Shown here in pieces: positions 21,195-33,579 of a DNA stretch of 64,000 bases. Below the pieces are notes generated by a model. It had not been told where the DNA came from, searched no databases, and was given only the letters and a program-made list of their open reading frames with translations. This DNA is from Flaccisagitta enflata (lineage: Eukaryota; Chaetognatha; Sagittoidea; Aphragmophora). The stretch lies in assembly GCA_965153355.1 (NCBI GenBank), contig OZ231127.1, positions 85,808,001 to 85,872,000 of the forward strand, written 5' to 3'. The translations under genes were made by a program, and so were the position numbers. Positions within the stretch are counted from its first letter, which is position 1, and each line of letters starts with the position of its first letter.

Positions 21195-21927
21195 GGGCAG
21201 CGGCCCCGAAGGGGCCGATGACCTATGCTTTCACACAGAGGACAAATTTCTCCTTCTCCTCCTTCTCCTTCTCCTCCGTCCGTCCCCCCCCCTTCCGAGG
21301 CTCAAATACCAGCCTCAAGGCTCAAATACCAGCCTCAAGGCTCAAATTCCAGCTACACGGCTCAAATTCCAGCTGCACGGCTCAAATTCCAGCCTCAAGG
21401 CTCAAATTCCAGCCTCAAGGCTCAAATTCCAGCCTCAAGGCTCAAATTCCAGCCTCTGGGCTCAAGTTCCAGCCGTGTGGCTCAAATTCCAGCCTTAAGG
21501 CTTAAATTCAATCTGGAGGCTCAAATTTCTGCCTTGAGGCTCAAATCCCAACCTTGAGACTCAAATCCCGACCTTGAGACTCAAATCCCGACCTTGAGAC
21601 TCAAATCCCTGTCTTGAGACACAAATCCCAGCCTTGAGGCTCAAATCCCAGCCTCAAAGGTCAAATCCTAACCTTAAGGCTCAAATCCTAACCTTGAGGC
21701 TCAAATCCTAGCTTTGAGGCTCAAATCCTAGCTTTGAGGCTTAAATCTCAGCTTCAAGGCTCAAATCCTTGCAGCAATGCTCAAATTCCAGCCTCAAGCT
21801 TCCAAACTTACTGAGCATAGGTCATCGGCCCCTTCGGGGCCGCTGCCCCTCTCACCATCACACTCACATACACAAACACAGGGGCAACGGGTACCGCTGA
21901 CCATCTAACACTTTTGCGACTATTTTG
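21195..21927 (-). mobile_element. Composite hairpin element, copy C (complete)
   Basis: Outer inverted arms at 21195-21229 and 21814-21848 are identical over 35 bp in reverse complement. Each arm contains the hairpin CGGCCCC-GAA-GGGGCCG. Between them are TTTCACACAGAGGA and about 28 units of a roughly 20-bp minisatellite (GGCTCAAATTCCAGCCTCAA type). Right of the second arm lies a 75-bp extension with GGGGCAACGGGTACCGCTGA and CGCTTTTGCGACTATTTT. In minus orientation it starts AAAATAGTCGC with a CGC-AAAA-GCG hairpin and ends with the GC-rich hairpin plus CTGCCCAAAAA. No protein is encoded. Confidence 0.85.
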
Positions 21928-23400
21928 CGTTATAATATCTTTTATTCGTCATAAACGACAGAGCACACAACAACATTCTACTACAGCTAGTGGTTGGTTT
22001 TAAAAGATGGATGATTTGATAAGGAAAAAAAAAAAAAAACGGAGAGGACAAAATTAGAACTAGTCAGAAACACGACGCTCATTCAATTGTTTTAACTGTT
22101 TCAAAGTTGGGTTGCCTAGAACTGAGAGTCGTTTCAAAAAATTTCGTGAACGATTTTCAAAAATTTCAATGAGTGATGGGTACCCAAATGAGAGACGTAA
22201 ATACCGAATGCTTTCCCACCTATTATAAGTGAAAATGCGACGTATAGAATCATTTAATGCAACATTCAATTGCTGCATTTGACTAGTCGAATATTGAATG
22301 ACATCTGCTGCATAGGTTAAATGGGGTACACACGCTGCATACAACATTTTCATAAGAATTTGTTCAGATGGCTTCTGATGAACATTAAGAATCGTATTGG
22401 CAGTGGAGCGAAAATTTATAAGTGGTTTCGAATGAGAAGTCGTAAATTTAACGCCAGCAACAACAGTTACACCTAGGTACTTGTACCTATCGACGTAATC
22501 AAGGGGTTTCTCGTACATATTAAATATAGGTAACTGACTACCTTTGCCAAAATACATTACTTTCGATTTAGATGGATTGTAAGTTAGACACCAGGTTAAA
22601 CCGTAGGCTGCACATGTATCAAGAAGCAATTGCAGAGCAGATCGACAGGGGGCCAATAAACAAATGTCATCGGCATAGACTATGCACGCAAGGAAAAGAT
22701 CAATCAAATGACATCCAATTTTCAAATTTCTCAATTGCACAATCAAATCGTCTCTGTAAACTGCAAAGAGGCGTGGACTAAGAACACCTCCTTGACGGAC
22801 ACCGGAATATACATGAAAAGTTTCACTAAAAACTCCATTCCATTTTACCATACTTGTTAAATTTGAGTACCAGTATATGAGCAAATTCAAAAAGCAAAGT
22901 GGTATATCACGCTTCATCAATTTAATGAACATTCCACTATGGTTTACTTTGTCGAACCCTTTAGAACAATCTAAGAAGGCTGCAAAAACATTTGAACCTC
23001 GATCTGTGAAATAGTCAATACATTCTTTCAGAGAAAAAATCGCATGAGACGTCGAGTGGCGTTTCTTGTAGCCAAATTGTACCAAATCAGTGTACAGAAG
23101 ATGACCAATTTTAGTAAGCATGGCATGTTCAAACAAATATGAAAACACAACTCCCAAAGTGAGTCCACGATAGTTTTTAGGGTCAGTATGATCACCTTCA
23201 GTATCTTTTATTAGAGGCGTAATGACACCGTTTAAGAACTCGTAAGGTACATAAGAATGTTGAATCATCGCATTGAACAAAAGGTGTAAATGCCCTACCA
23301 GCTTTGGAGATCCGTAAAGAATATGTTCTGCTTTGATAAAACTCGCAGAGGCTTTCCCAGGTTTTAATTTTGACATACGGACCAACGGACCAATGCACTA
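21928..23400 (-). mobile_element. 5'-truncated non-LTR retrotransposon
   Basis: Contains the RT ORF at 22060-23385, a short 3' untranslated part with an A run and an AATAAA signal (complement of 21941-21946). The 3' tail ends directly next to the TAGTCGC end of composite element C. No endonuclease domain lies upstream, which is the usual 5' truncation. Confidence 0.8.
22060..23385 (-). CDS. Non-LTR retrotransposon reverse transcriptase, C-terminal part
   Basis: 441-codon uninterrupted frame. RT motifs run in order: L-K-P-G-K-A at about 7-12; the PLIKD...NYRGLTL block at about 57-77; motif A with F-L-D-C-S-K-G-F-D-K-V around 137-147 (catalytic D139); G-V-R-Q-G-G-V-L-S-P at 195-204; motif C Y-A-D-D at 237-240; and a motif D region at about 262-280. 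A roughly 160-residue thumb/connection region follows. Both catalytic acidic sites are present. The 5' half of ORF2 (endonuclease) and ORF1 are missing, so the internal Met is not a true start. Family type: CR1/Jockey-like group by motif wording, not confirmed. The intact frame suggests recent insertion. Confidence 0.88.
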   Translation of the reverse strand: MVRMSKLKPGKASASFIKAEHILYGSPKLVGHLHLLFNAMIQHSYVPYEFLNGVITPLIKDTEGDHTDPKNYRGLTLGVVFSYLFEHAMLTKIGHLLYTDLVQFGYKKRHSTSHAIFSLKECIDYFTDRGSNVFAAFLDCSKGFDKVNHSGMFIKLMKRDIPLCFLNLLIYWYSNLTSMVKWNGVFSETFHVYSGVRQGGVLSPRLFAVYRDDLIVQLRNLKIGCHLIDLFLACIVYADDICLLAPCRSALQLLLDTCAAYGLTWCLTYNPSKSKVMYFGKGSQLPIFNMYEKPLDYVDRYKYLGVTVVAGVKFTTSHSKPLINFRSTANTILNVHQKPSEQILMKMLYAACVPHLTYAADVIQYSTSQMQQLNVALNDSIRRIFTYNRWESIRYLRLSFGYPSLIEIFENRSRNFLKRLSVLGNPTLKQLKQLNERRVSD

Positions 23401-25398
23401 AGGGCCACGGATTGCGCTAGATGGCTCCTTGGGTATTTGGGTGAAAATTATCATCTCTGCTATATGGCTCAAACTAAGTAGAATGGTCATGGTAGCATTT
23501 TAGCATACATTACCGGTCCATATGACAAGTATAATGGCAATTTAGAGTGAAATAAGGCGACCTAAATGGACATTATTACAAAAAATGCTAAATTTCAAGA
23601 AAAATCAATGAATTTTTTTGATTATCTGTTAAGATGACAAAAAGCTCATGATATTTCCAATATTGGATTGGATTCCTTCATTTATGTTTAGATGTCTGGA
23701 AAAATTTAAAAATCATTATTTTTTACATTTCTAGCACTAATGAATTAGTCTACTATTACTACATATTTGACCTAATTTGCATGCTTTTATTACCCTATAA
23801 ATATAGAAAATCGCACAAGGACGCACAATGAGCCACTTATGCAAAAATGTAGTTCAAGGGGTCCTGAATCCAGAATGCTATGGCTCAAGCGGGCCTTCGA
23901 CGTCCAAATTACGATTTTCTTGGCCTAAAATGGACAAGTAATGATGTGGATAAAAGTAAAAATCTATATTTGATTGGTAGAAAAATGAGCAAAACGAGCT
24001 AAATGAGCAAAAAAATGATTTATTCTGTGCACCTCATTAAGAAATCTTATTGAGCAAAGACAAAAATTTTATTGATTTGGTTAAAACAGTAGACAATTTA
24101 AATACTAACTGTAAGAGAGTTTAGCAGTATTTTTCACTTTATTTTCTCAAATTTCTCTTCTTTTGTACTCTAAGCTCATAAAGCTCTTAATCCAATAGAA
24201 ATGAGTCAATATTGGATATAAATAGTTTCATAACATCTGAAAATATGCATAAAAATGTTTTTCACTCTGTTTATTTCATAAGGAACAATGTGTTGGAAAA
24301 GATGTAATGTTAATCCCCAATGAGCCACGTAGCGCACAATGCAGCCCACAGTGCAATGGACAGACACACGGACGGACGGATGAACAGATGGACAGACAAA
24401 GCCTCTTATACAGTCGATACTCCGTCGTGGGAAAATATCGCACGAATCCGCGGATGATATAGAAGGTTTGGGTGCTTCGCATAGCAAAAGTTGGTTATTT
24501 CTTTTCGCCCTCTTTACCAAATGTGGAGTAACCAATTTTAGGTTCCTTACCATTTTTGTTTTATCAAAAATCGTTCATCTTCCGTTTTTTAGAAAATTGC
24601 TTTAGAGGACCTAATTTGCCAGCCATACAGATTGTGGAGAAGCGGGAAGTGCCGCTTCTCGGAAGCTGGGTGACTGAGTCGGAAGGTCTTGATTATAGCT
24701 TTCATAAAAGATAGGGAAATGAAAAGTTTCTGTAGTAGATCACTTGGAACAGATATTATGGGAGATTTTTTCCTCATCTTTTTGTGAATCACTTCCAATC
24801 TTAATAGTTTAATTGAATTTGATATTTGAGACGACAGATTGTCTTGTTTTTTTTTTTACAAATCTACCATTATAGACTACTTTTTACTTGTCGGAAACTT
24901 GAGGGGAAAATTTATGCTTCCCGGAAGGAAGGAAGGATCTCAATGTCTGTAATTTGCATAATGCAGTGGGATAAAACAATATGCTGACATTGTTTGAATT
25001 AGCTTTCATAATTTTCTAATCTTCACAGAATTGCAATTCTGCCTTTTATTTGCTCTTTCATAACTTATGTTCTGATATTTCAGTTTATTTTTTCATACAT
25101 CATGATTTTTTAAAACAAATAATTGTCTTTTTTGTAGCAAAACTACACAGGATTTAGCTGAATTCTGGGAAATCAGTGGAAACTTTGAGGCCAAAACAGA
25201 AACGGAAGATGAAGGAATTTTGAAAACAGGAAAATGGCCATCTTCATGATTTTTGCTCCTCCACATTACCTAAGTAGGGTGAAGGGATACTCCCAACTTT
25301 TGCTATGTGAAGCATCCAAATAGAAGGTAACTCAACGAAATGAAAAGTACGATACAAAACGAAATAATACGGCCACAGACAAGTCAATGTTAATCATT
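23401..25398. other. AT-rich region, no gene recognised
   Basis: Ordinary AT-rich sequence with no supported coding frame. A degenerate reverse hairpin-element end lies near 24355-24420 (ACGGACGGACGGATG, then AAAGCCTCTTATACAGTCG). GGAAGGAAGGA occurs near 24924. TAATTTGCATAATGCAG at about 24950 recurs at about 54478. Confidence 0.4.
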
Positions 25399-25572
25399 AG
25401 TCGCGTGCTACGCGACTTTACACCCCGCTATGTCGGTCGGTTGGTTGGTCGGTCCCCTTTTAACTTTTTCGGCATTTTTAAGCTTTTTTAGCACATGGCT
25501 CCTGCCCAGATGCCCTAGTGACCTCCAGCGCTGCTTCTGCCGACCCGCAAGCGTATCCGGCCTTGTTTCAAA
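25399..25572 (+). mobile_element. Hairpin element (complete form)
   Basis: AGTCGCGTGCTACGCGACT at 25399-25417 is a 7-bp-stem hairpin. CACCCCGCTATGTCGGTCGG and TTGGTTGGTCGG follow. Next is a middle part with TGGCTCCTGCCCAGATG, and the end is GTATCCGGCCTTGTTT. Confidence 0.75.
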
Positions 25573-26058
25573 TGAGGTGAATCCTAATTCAACCGGTCTC
25601 TGCCCCATTTACTCGGGTTTTATGAGCTTTTTATGAGCCTGTCAATGCCGGGAAGTTGACATTCGATCACAGCCCGTTCTCCAATAAAGACAAAGGAAAC
25701 TGCGAAATTGCAGGTTGGTTTATCTGTAAGAACCGAGTACAGAATGATTTCAGACAGATTTCGAACTATCTGTAAAACCAATTGGGTTTCATATAGTCGA
25801 GATTCTCTTTACAAATTGTAACAAAAAGGGGAAAATAATTTTTTAAGATTCTTTATTTTTCGCCATGTACGTGGTAGAAAAAGAATAATGGATTTGATAT
25901 GATTATTTTGTAACTGTAAGATATAGGGTAGTAATGTTGGGTACTAATGTTGTCCATCTTTCATATCAAGAAGAGGAAAGGCGAAGGTAGACAGGTGCAC
26001 TAAATGAGATATAAATGGAGAACAAGAGCAGTGGATGTTCACAAATTCCTCTTATGAA

Positions 26059-26061
<3 letters not shown>

Positions 26062-26154
<93 letters not shown>
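26062..26154. repeat. (GA)n microsatellite
   Basis: About 46 uninterrupted GA units. Confidence 0.95.
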
Positions 26155-26156
<2 letters not shown>

Positions 26157-26249
26157 CAGACAGGAATTCGTGACAAGAATGGGTACAAAATTTGCTTTGT
26201 AATTGATTTATGTAAATTCGATTCTAAGTTTCCCTGCCACGCGTGTTTG

Positions 26250-26580
26250 GTATGGTTAGTGAGCCTGTGGGTGAGCTTGTTGGCGCGGTTCTTGGTGAGC
26301 TTGTTGGTAAGCTTGCGGCTACGCTGGTTGGTGCGCTTGTTGATTAATTTCTTGGTGCGTTTGTTGGTAAGTATGTTGGTGCACTTGTTGGCTAGCTTGT
26401 TGGTAAGCTTGTTTGAGCGTTGTTCAAGCGTTTTTAAATGGAGTCTGTGGGTGAGCTTGTTGGTGCGATTCTTGCTGAGCTTGTTGGTAGGCTTGTTGCT
26501 GCATTTGTTGGTGAATGTCTTGGTGCGTTTGTTGGTAAATATGTTGGTGTTTTTGTTGGTTAGCTTGTTGGTGACTCGGC
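26250..26580 (+). repeat. Minisatellite based on TTGTTGGTGAGC-like 12-bp units
   Basis: About 27 degenerate 12-bp units (GCTTGTTGGTAA, GCGTTTGTTGGT). The 12-bp period keeps several frames open; not taken as coding. Confidence 0.75.
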
Positions 26581-27215
26581 GCGTTGGATGGGGCTCCTGT
26601 TGGCGCGCTGTATCCTGCTTACTTCCACTGATCCAAAAGATCCAAGTAAACTCATGCAACAACAAATAAACTTTTTATAGAAAACATCTCGCTTTTTCTG
26701 TCGTAAATAATCAGCTAAATTCAGCCCTATTTTCCAGGCTAAATCCTTTCCCTTTCTAGCTTGCATTTTGTAACAGGAATGTAGAAACTGACCCAGCATT
26801 AATTTGCGCAAATACTTATACATTTCTCAAGGCTACGGAAGCTTATTTTTTGATGACAGATAGAATTTGAGCCTTGTAACTGGGTACCACTTCTTTGTTA
26901 TTGTCGTTTCCTAGAATATACGACAGTTTTTCTGTGATGATATACAAACTAGAAAAGAAAAAAAAACGCATAGGAGGAAACAAACACAACCAATTTATAT
27001 TTGAACAAGCTTCTGTCAAAAATATCATAATAGATTTGATAAAACCATGTTCTTTCTTTTGTTTTCCATTTTTTTTTCAAGTCTTTTATGGGAATTTCTG
27101 TTCGTTGTTTGTTTGCTTCTTGATCTGTATTTCTCCCATGCATCCTGTACATATTAGATGGTCGACCAAGGCTCCGACTGTATGCAACAGCTTTCAATGC
27201 TTTTCTCCTCTTTGA

Positions 27216-27438
<223 letters not shown>

Positions 27439-27724
27439 ATTTCCCTTGTCTCGTGGATAATGTCTGATACTTATCAGTAGAATCATAACCGACTAAATAG
27501 GAATGAATTAGGACTGTCGTAAATGCCTGAGTAAATGTCTTGAGTTCCGCTTTGTCTTTTGTCTCGGTTCCAGAGTTATATTCTCAGTAGTTTCGTCTTT
27601 TGTCCGTTTGGTCCCACTTTGGCGCTGCGATCGTAAAGAGGTCAAAAGTCGTCGTTGCGCCACGTTCCAAAAATGAGCGATTTATGCTTATATCCGCCAT
27701 TCTGATTTGTTACTACGAGACCCA

Positions 27725-28259
<535 letters not shown>

Positions 28260-28409
28260 TTCCATCCTCTCTTCTGTTTCCGATGTATTTGAACCCTAAC
28301 GCTTGCACGTGAGTTAGTTTTGATGAGACGCATTTGTAATGGTCAACCTCAAACTTTGTCATTCCATCTTATCCGTTTCTACCCTGACACAATCCAAGAA
28401 TTCTTTATC

Positions 28410-28761
<352 letters not shown>

Positions 28762-28764
28762 ACA

Positions 28765-28895
28765 GGTCATCAGAGTGTTAGGACAGGAGCCGTGAGGCCA
28801 AAGACCGCAAAAACGCCGAAAAAGTATTGTAAGGGTGGCCAACGGACCGACGGACAGACAAATCGGGATATAGAGCCGCGTGCACGCAACTAAAT
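28765..28895 (-). mobile_element. Hairpin element, reverse orientation, diverged
   Basis: AGGACAGGAGCCGTGAGGCC and AAAGACCGCAAAAAC are the reverse of the conserved CTTTGGCCTCAC-TCCTGCC segment. GGACCGACGGACAGACA follows, then the terminal AGCCGCGTGCACGCAACTAA. Confidence 0.6.
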
Positions 28896-28899
28896 ATGT

Positions 28900-29735
28900 A
28901 AGGTGGACTATGCCAGGCCATGGGAGAATTTCCCACAATCAAATTTGTTTGTTGTTTGCTCTGTTTTCCTGCCTTTCCTTCGCTCTTGCAGATTTACTCT
29001 CAGTTGATCTTTTTTATTTGTTTATGTATATTTTTTGCCGCCACTTTGAGTTTTCCCCTTCATGTGATAGTTGGGAGTGGGGATGACAAGTGGAACAATA
29101 TCCCTCACTATACCTCAACTGAAAGAAATGGAAGAGGGCCTTGTGAACACTTACTGACCTGTTAACACGCGCACCACTCCCATTTAACATAAAACATAAT
29201 GGGAAAAACATTTTTTCTCAATTTAACCCGAATGCAAACTGCTTTCCAAAAGTAATAAAGGGCAAGTGATTATTAACTGTATAACCAAAATATCACAATA
29301 GAATCACATTAAATCTAAGAGCACAACGTTTAGTCCAACAATCGTACTGGACATATTTATCTAGTCTAACACCCACAGATTAATCCATTCCTGTCTCTGC
29401 ATGATCCCATCAGCCATCAACACCCAAAAAAAAACCCATCACTTTACATGCAAGACCACGGCTCATACTGGCCCTTATCCACTATTTATCAAATTCATAG
29501 GCTTATCCAAACTCTATGAGTCTATCCATCCATAACCACCACCTTCCACCATCACACTAGCCCTAATCCATCACCTATCAAGCTCCTTGGCATATCTCAA
29601 CTCTATCTACCACCCTCCACCGCGGTTAATCCATCCTTCATTTTTTCTTGTTGTCCATTACCCACCACCACCACTACCACCACCACCAATGGTGAGAGGT
29701 ATTTTTTGAGGGTTACTTTGGTCGGTTCGAGATTG
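28900..29735. other. No firm gene; degenerate CCACC-rich tandem sequence
   Basis: Two roughly 95-bp diverged units at about 29465-29640 (GCCCTTATCCA.../GCCCTAATCCA... with CACCACC-rich ends). No coding frame supported in the rest. Confidence 0.4.
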
Positions 29736-29740
29736 GGTTA

Positions 29741-30110
29741 GGGTTCTCTCTTTTGCTTTGGGTCTCTCAAACCATCGTGCGCCATTACCCTAAAGGAACA
29801 CCGGCCTGCGCCTACCTCGTCAACGATGAAAATATGTTGCTCGTTTCCACCCCCGCCTCCACGCCCCCCCCCAATTCCCCTCCCCCAGCCATCCCCCCAC
29901 CCCCACTTCCTCTACTTCAGAGCATCCTTCCATCCAAGCTCCAAGTCCTTGAAACGAGTGAAGCGATGAATGTTCTCTCTGAGGAAGTCGTAAAGTTCTT
30001 ACATTTCGAGAATCCGAGAAATTCAGCCCGAATCTTCATCAAGGTAATTCGTCATAAAAACAGAAGGAATGCTACAGGAAAAACCTCCGCACGGTTCGCA
30101 GATTTTGGTG
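29741..30110 (+). CDS. Candidate internal exon of an unknown gene
   Basis: The frame is open from 29696 and reads through a non-repetitive stretch (R-H-Y-P-K-G-T-P-A-C-A-Y-L-V-N-D-E), a proline-rich segment, and then a helical segment (L-E-T-S-E-A-M-N-V-L-S-E-E-V-V-K-F-L). It stops being coding-like just after a strong donor, GTG|GTAAGTTATG at 30110/30111. No convincing ATG, so it would be an internal exon; the acceptor is unclear (possibly after GGGTTAG at 29741). A hairpin element starts at 30138, inside the putative intron. I do not recognise the product. Confidence 0.35.
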
Positions 30111-30135
30111 GTAAGTTATGTGTTCAATTCGTTTT

Positions 30136-30326
30136 TTAGTCGCGTGCACTCTACAACCCGCTTTGTCCGTCGGTCGGTTGGTCGGTCTGTAGGTTACACT
30201 TTACTTTTTTTTATGATTTTATTTTTTTTGACCTCACTGGTCCTGCCCAAATGGTCTGGTGACCTCAAATATGGCTCCTGCCCACCCGCACGCGACTTCG
30301 GTAGCCGTGTATCCGGCCTTGTTTTT
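30136..30326 (+). mobile_element. Hairpin element, left stem partly lost
   Basis: TTTTTAGTCGCGTGCACTCT lacks the returning stem. ACAACCCGCTTTGTCCGTCG and GTCGGTTGGTCGG follow. Then come the T-rich part, TGACCTCAAATATGGCTCCT, GCACGCGACTTCGGTAGCC and the end GTGTATCCGGCCTTGTTTTT. The GCACGCGACT near the 3' end is the reverse complement of the 5' AGTCGCGTGC. Confidence 0.75.
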
Positions 30327-30897
30327 CAGTTGCGTAGATATAATTCTAATGGTTGCTATTGGTCGATGTCGGTTGGTTAGTTGACTGATCGGACTTTCAG
30401 TTCACCTGTTGGTCAAATACACTGTCTGGTTAGAGCGGTGCATACTTTTGAACAGATCTGGCTGATAGGATGATGATCTTGCTATGATCCGTGACACATT
30501 CATTTGATAATAAAAAACCCTCGAGAACTGAATTTCTTTGAATAGGTGAAATTGGACGCTGGAGGGACGAATGGACAGATGAATGGACGGTCATTTGTTA
30601 TGACGAATTGACAGAAGATCGGAGGCACATTTGCTTGCACGATGGACAGATGACCAGACGGACAATTGATTTGACGGATGGACAGACCGACTCACAGGCA
30701 CTTTCAAACAGACGTTAGGAAGTGAAATGGCGTAAGGACGGGAAATTTAGGCTGTGGGAGAGTTCGCGCTTCGTTTAGCTGGGAATTTCATCGTGGGAGT
30801 TACAGAAGATGTAAAAAAGTTATGTGGCATGAAATGAACGTAAAAATGAACGTAGTTTTAACTTGGTGCGGGATGGTAAAGCAATACTAAAGATAAA

Positions 30898-31161
30898 CAG
30901 TCTATGGATATTACGGTATTTGTAGGTATGTCAGCAGTTTGGCATATCTCAACGCATTTATATATCTTATTGTGGTATATTTCAATATGAGATCTCTCAT
31001 TCTACTGAGATAAATCTTGTAGAATGAGAGATCTCAACGCGTTGAAATATGCCAGAATGAGAGATTTCAACACATTGAATTTGCCAGAATGAGAGATTTC
31101 AAGGCATTAAGACATGCCAAACTGCTGATATATCTACAAATACCGTTTTGTCCACTGACTG
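30898..31161. mobile_element. Foldback MITE with CAGTC termini
   Basis: 264 bp. The right end in reverse complement reads CAGTCAGTGGACAAAAC; the left reads CAGTCTATGGATATTAC. Both continue GGTATTTGTAG and then TCAGCAGTTTGGCAT. TAAA flanks both sides (30894-30897, 31162-31165), compatible with a TA or TAAA duplication. The interior holds three copies of a GAATGAGAGAT-TCAA segment. The outer 17 bases equal those of the MITE at 15817, so the two share a terminus family. Confidence 0.8.
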
Positions 31162-31265
31162 TAAAGATGTGGAAGTGGCAGAAGCTTCCATTTTGGTGGG
31201 TGTGATAGCCAAGATTCAAAAGTTGAAGCGGTATGAAATTCGAACATTGCCACATTCTAAGTTAA

Positions 31266-31833
31266 ACCAGTCGCCCAAGGGCAATATGTGGTCAGCGATA
31301 CCTGTTGCCCTGCTTTAGGTGATTGTAAATTTGAGTGGAGGGCAGCAGGGCAGCGGTCCCATAGGGAACAAAATCCTGTAGAACACAGTGGGACTTTCGT
31401 TTATGCACCCGTGGGGGAATTTGAGGCCTGATTAGACTGTTTTGAGGCCATTGAGTGCTGACTTGAAGCCCAAGAAGACTGATATTAGGCCTATGAGAAC
31501 AGATTTGAGGCCTGAGAGTGAGAAGGCGCATTTGAGGCATTTGAGGGTTGCCTTGAGGCCTGTGAGGGCTGATTTGTGGCGTGAGAGGGATGATTTGAGA
31601 TCTGAAAGGGTTGATCAGGAGTCTAAGAAGGCTGATTTGAGGCCTGAAAGGGCTGGTTTGAGACCTGAGAGGGTGGATATGAAGTCTCAGAGTCAGAGGC
31701 CTAGTTAGAGGCCAAAGGGGGGAATGAATGGACAAACGCATGGACGGATGGACGAACGCATGGACGGACAGACGAACGAATGAAAGCCCCCCTTTGTTCT
31801 ACAGGATTTTGTCCCCTTTGTGACCGCTGCCCA
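31266..31833 (+). mobile_element. Composite hairpin element, copy F (CCTGT-arm subfamily)
   Basis: Starts AGTCGCCCAAGGGCAATATG and GGTCAGCGATACCTGTTGCC. The arm at 31348 is GGGCAGCGGTCCCATAGGGA plus ATCCTGTAGAACACAGTGGG. The interior is a roughly 21-bp minisatellite (GATTTGAGGCCTGAGAGGGC type). Then come reverse GTCC units (GGACGGATGGACGAACG) and the inverted arm ending CGCTGCCC before AAAAAGG. Confidence 0.75.
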
Positions 31834-31973
31834 AAAAGGAGAGAATGGCTGATACTCTCTATTTTCCCCATGTTCATGATCAATTTGAGAGTAATCCTCT
31901 GCCCGCGCGATCGAGGTCTAGTAATTCCACGTTAGGCCCAAACACAAGTAAACAATAGAAAGACGGCTAAGTG

Positions 31974-31974
<1 letters not shown>

Positions 31975-32060
<86 letters not shown>
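31975..32060. repeat. (GAAA)n microsatellite
   Basis: About 21 GAAA units. Confidence 0.95.
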
Positions 32061-32226
32061 ATGAAAGAGCAAGATCAAGTTTGGTGAAGAAAAAGAAAGA
32101 GATGATGGAAAGCGTGAGAAAAATAAGAAAGAAAGAGACTGGGTAGGGTCAGTAATGTGAGTAGGCAGGGGCAGTAAGTGGGCGGGGGCTGTAATGTGGC
32201 TGCGCAGGGGCGGGGGCTGTAATGTA

Positions 32227-32858
32227 CAGGGTGTCCCAAGTCAGTTGTAACATAAAGAATCGACATGTCTTAGCTTCTAGGACCTCAAATCAATTTCTGA
32301 AAAAAAGGTCTATAAAGATCTTGGTCTGCACTTTTTGCATGCAAAATTTCATGATAGCCAGACTATTGGTTTAGGCAACATATATCTTTGAAATAGGTAT
32401 GTGATTTTTGACCACACATTTTCAGGATTTTTTACTTTTTGCTATACTTGGAAGTAACTGTGTTCAACTGCTTCTTTTTCTTAAACGGATTGAGCTAGAA
32501 CCCTGGGGTTGGTCTCAAATGATAAGTATTTTGTCCTAGATTTTAGATCTCTTGAGAAAAGTAACAATTTTCCAATATTTGAAAAGATTTCATTTGGGAC
32601 CACTCCCAGGTTTATAGCTCAACTCATTAAAAGATGGGAGGCAGTTAAAGTCAGCTATGAAAAAGATGTATTTCCTCAAAAAATCATTGTTGTTTTGATA
32701 TTCTATTAACCTGCAACTGTCCAATACTGAAAGTTGAGGTTTTGTAGGACAAAAAGTGCAGACCAAGATCTTTATGGATCTTTTTTCAGAATTTGATTTG
32801 AGTCCCTAGAAGCTGAGATATGTCGATTCTTTATGTTAAACTGACTTGGGGCACCCTG
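32227..32858. mobile_element. Mariner-type foldback MITE, 632 bp
   Basis: The terminal repeats start CAGGGTGTCCCAAGTCAG (left) and CAGGGTGCCCCAAGTCAG (right, reverse complement). They match for about 115 bp, including AACATAAAGAATCGACAT, AGCTTCTAGG, AAAGATCTTGGTCTGCACTT. TA flanks at 32225-32226 and 32859-32860. Pairing resumes in the interior around TTGAGCTA...CCTGGG...GGTC-CAAATGA, so nearly the whole element can fold back. No transposase frame. Confidence 0.9.
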
Positions 32859-33579
32859 TAGCTGGGCAGGGGCCGTAATACTCGAAAATCGCTATTTCAG
32901 TCAACTATGCATCATCCAAATATTCACATTATCAACCTTCGGACACACCCTCATCATCTAAAGACAAGCGACTAAAAATGAATGACATAAAAGAATTTAC
33001 GGAGAGTGATACAGAAAGAAGACCAGAACAAAAGCGAGAAAAACTGATACAGAAAAAGGGAAAAAAGGGGAAAAAAAAGAAGCAGAAAGTGAAAAAAACA
33101 GAAACGAAATGAATTGGAAGAACATTAGACAGAAAGATGTACTGATCGAAGTGCAAAACAAGAAAAGTCCTAAAAGTAGATTGACTACCTTGAAAAAAAG
33201 GTGGCGGAGGTAGGGGGGGGGGGAAATTAGGTAATCACGTGGTTGTTTTCTTTTTCTCCTTTCAATTCTGTATTTTGTTTGTTTTCTTCGCTTTCTTGGC
33301 TCTTTTTTTTTCGCTTTCGCCAAATGGACGTTTTTATTTGGTTATTTTGCTGCGGAGATTCCGCCTGAGAATATGGGGCACTTTGTCGGGACTGCCTGCA
33401 TACTAACTTTATCATTTGGATCCCGTACCCCAAACCGTCCCCCCCCCTCCTCCCGCCACCAGTCCCCCCCCCCCCACAAGAACAGATGGCAAATTGGTGT
33501 GGGCATATACCACAGAATTGTTCCAAGGAGAAAACGAGTGGGACGTTCTCATGTCCCATGAAGATAAGGCCAAAGACTT

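Noticed and set aside
18119-21800. CRISPR-like regular repeats
   Set aside because: Units are directly tandem without unique spacers, and the genome is eukaryotic.
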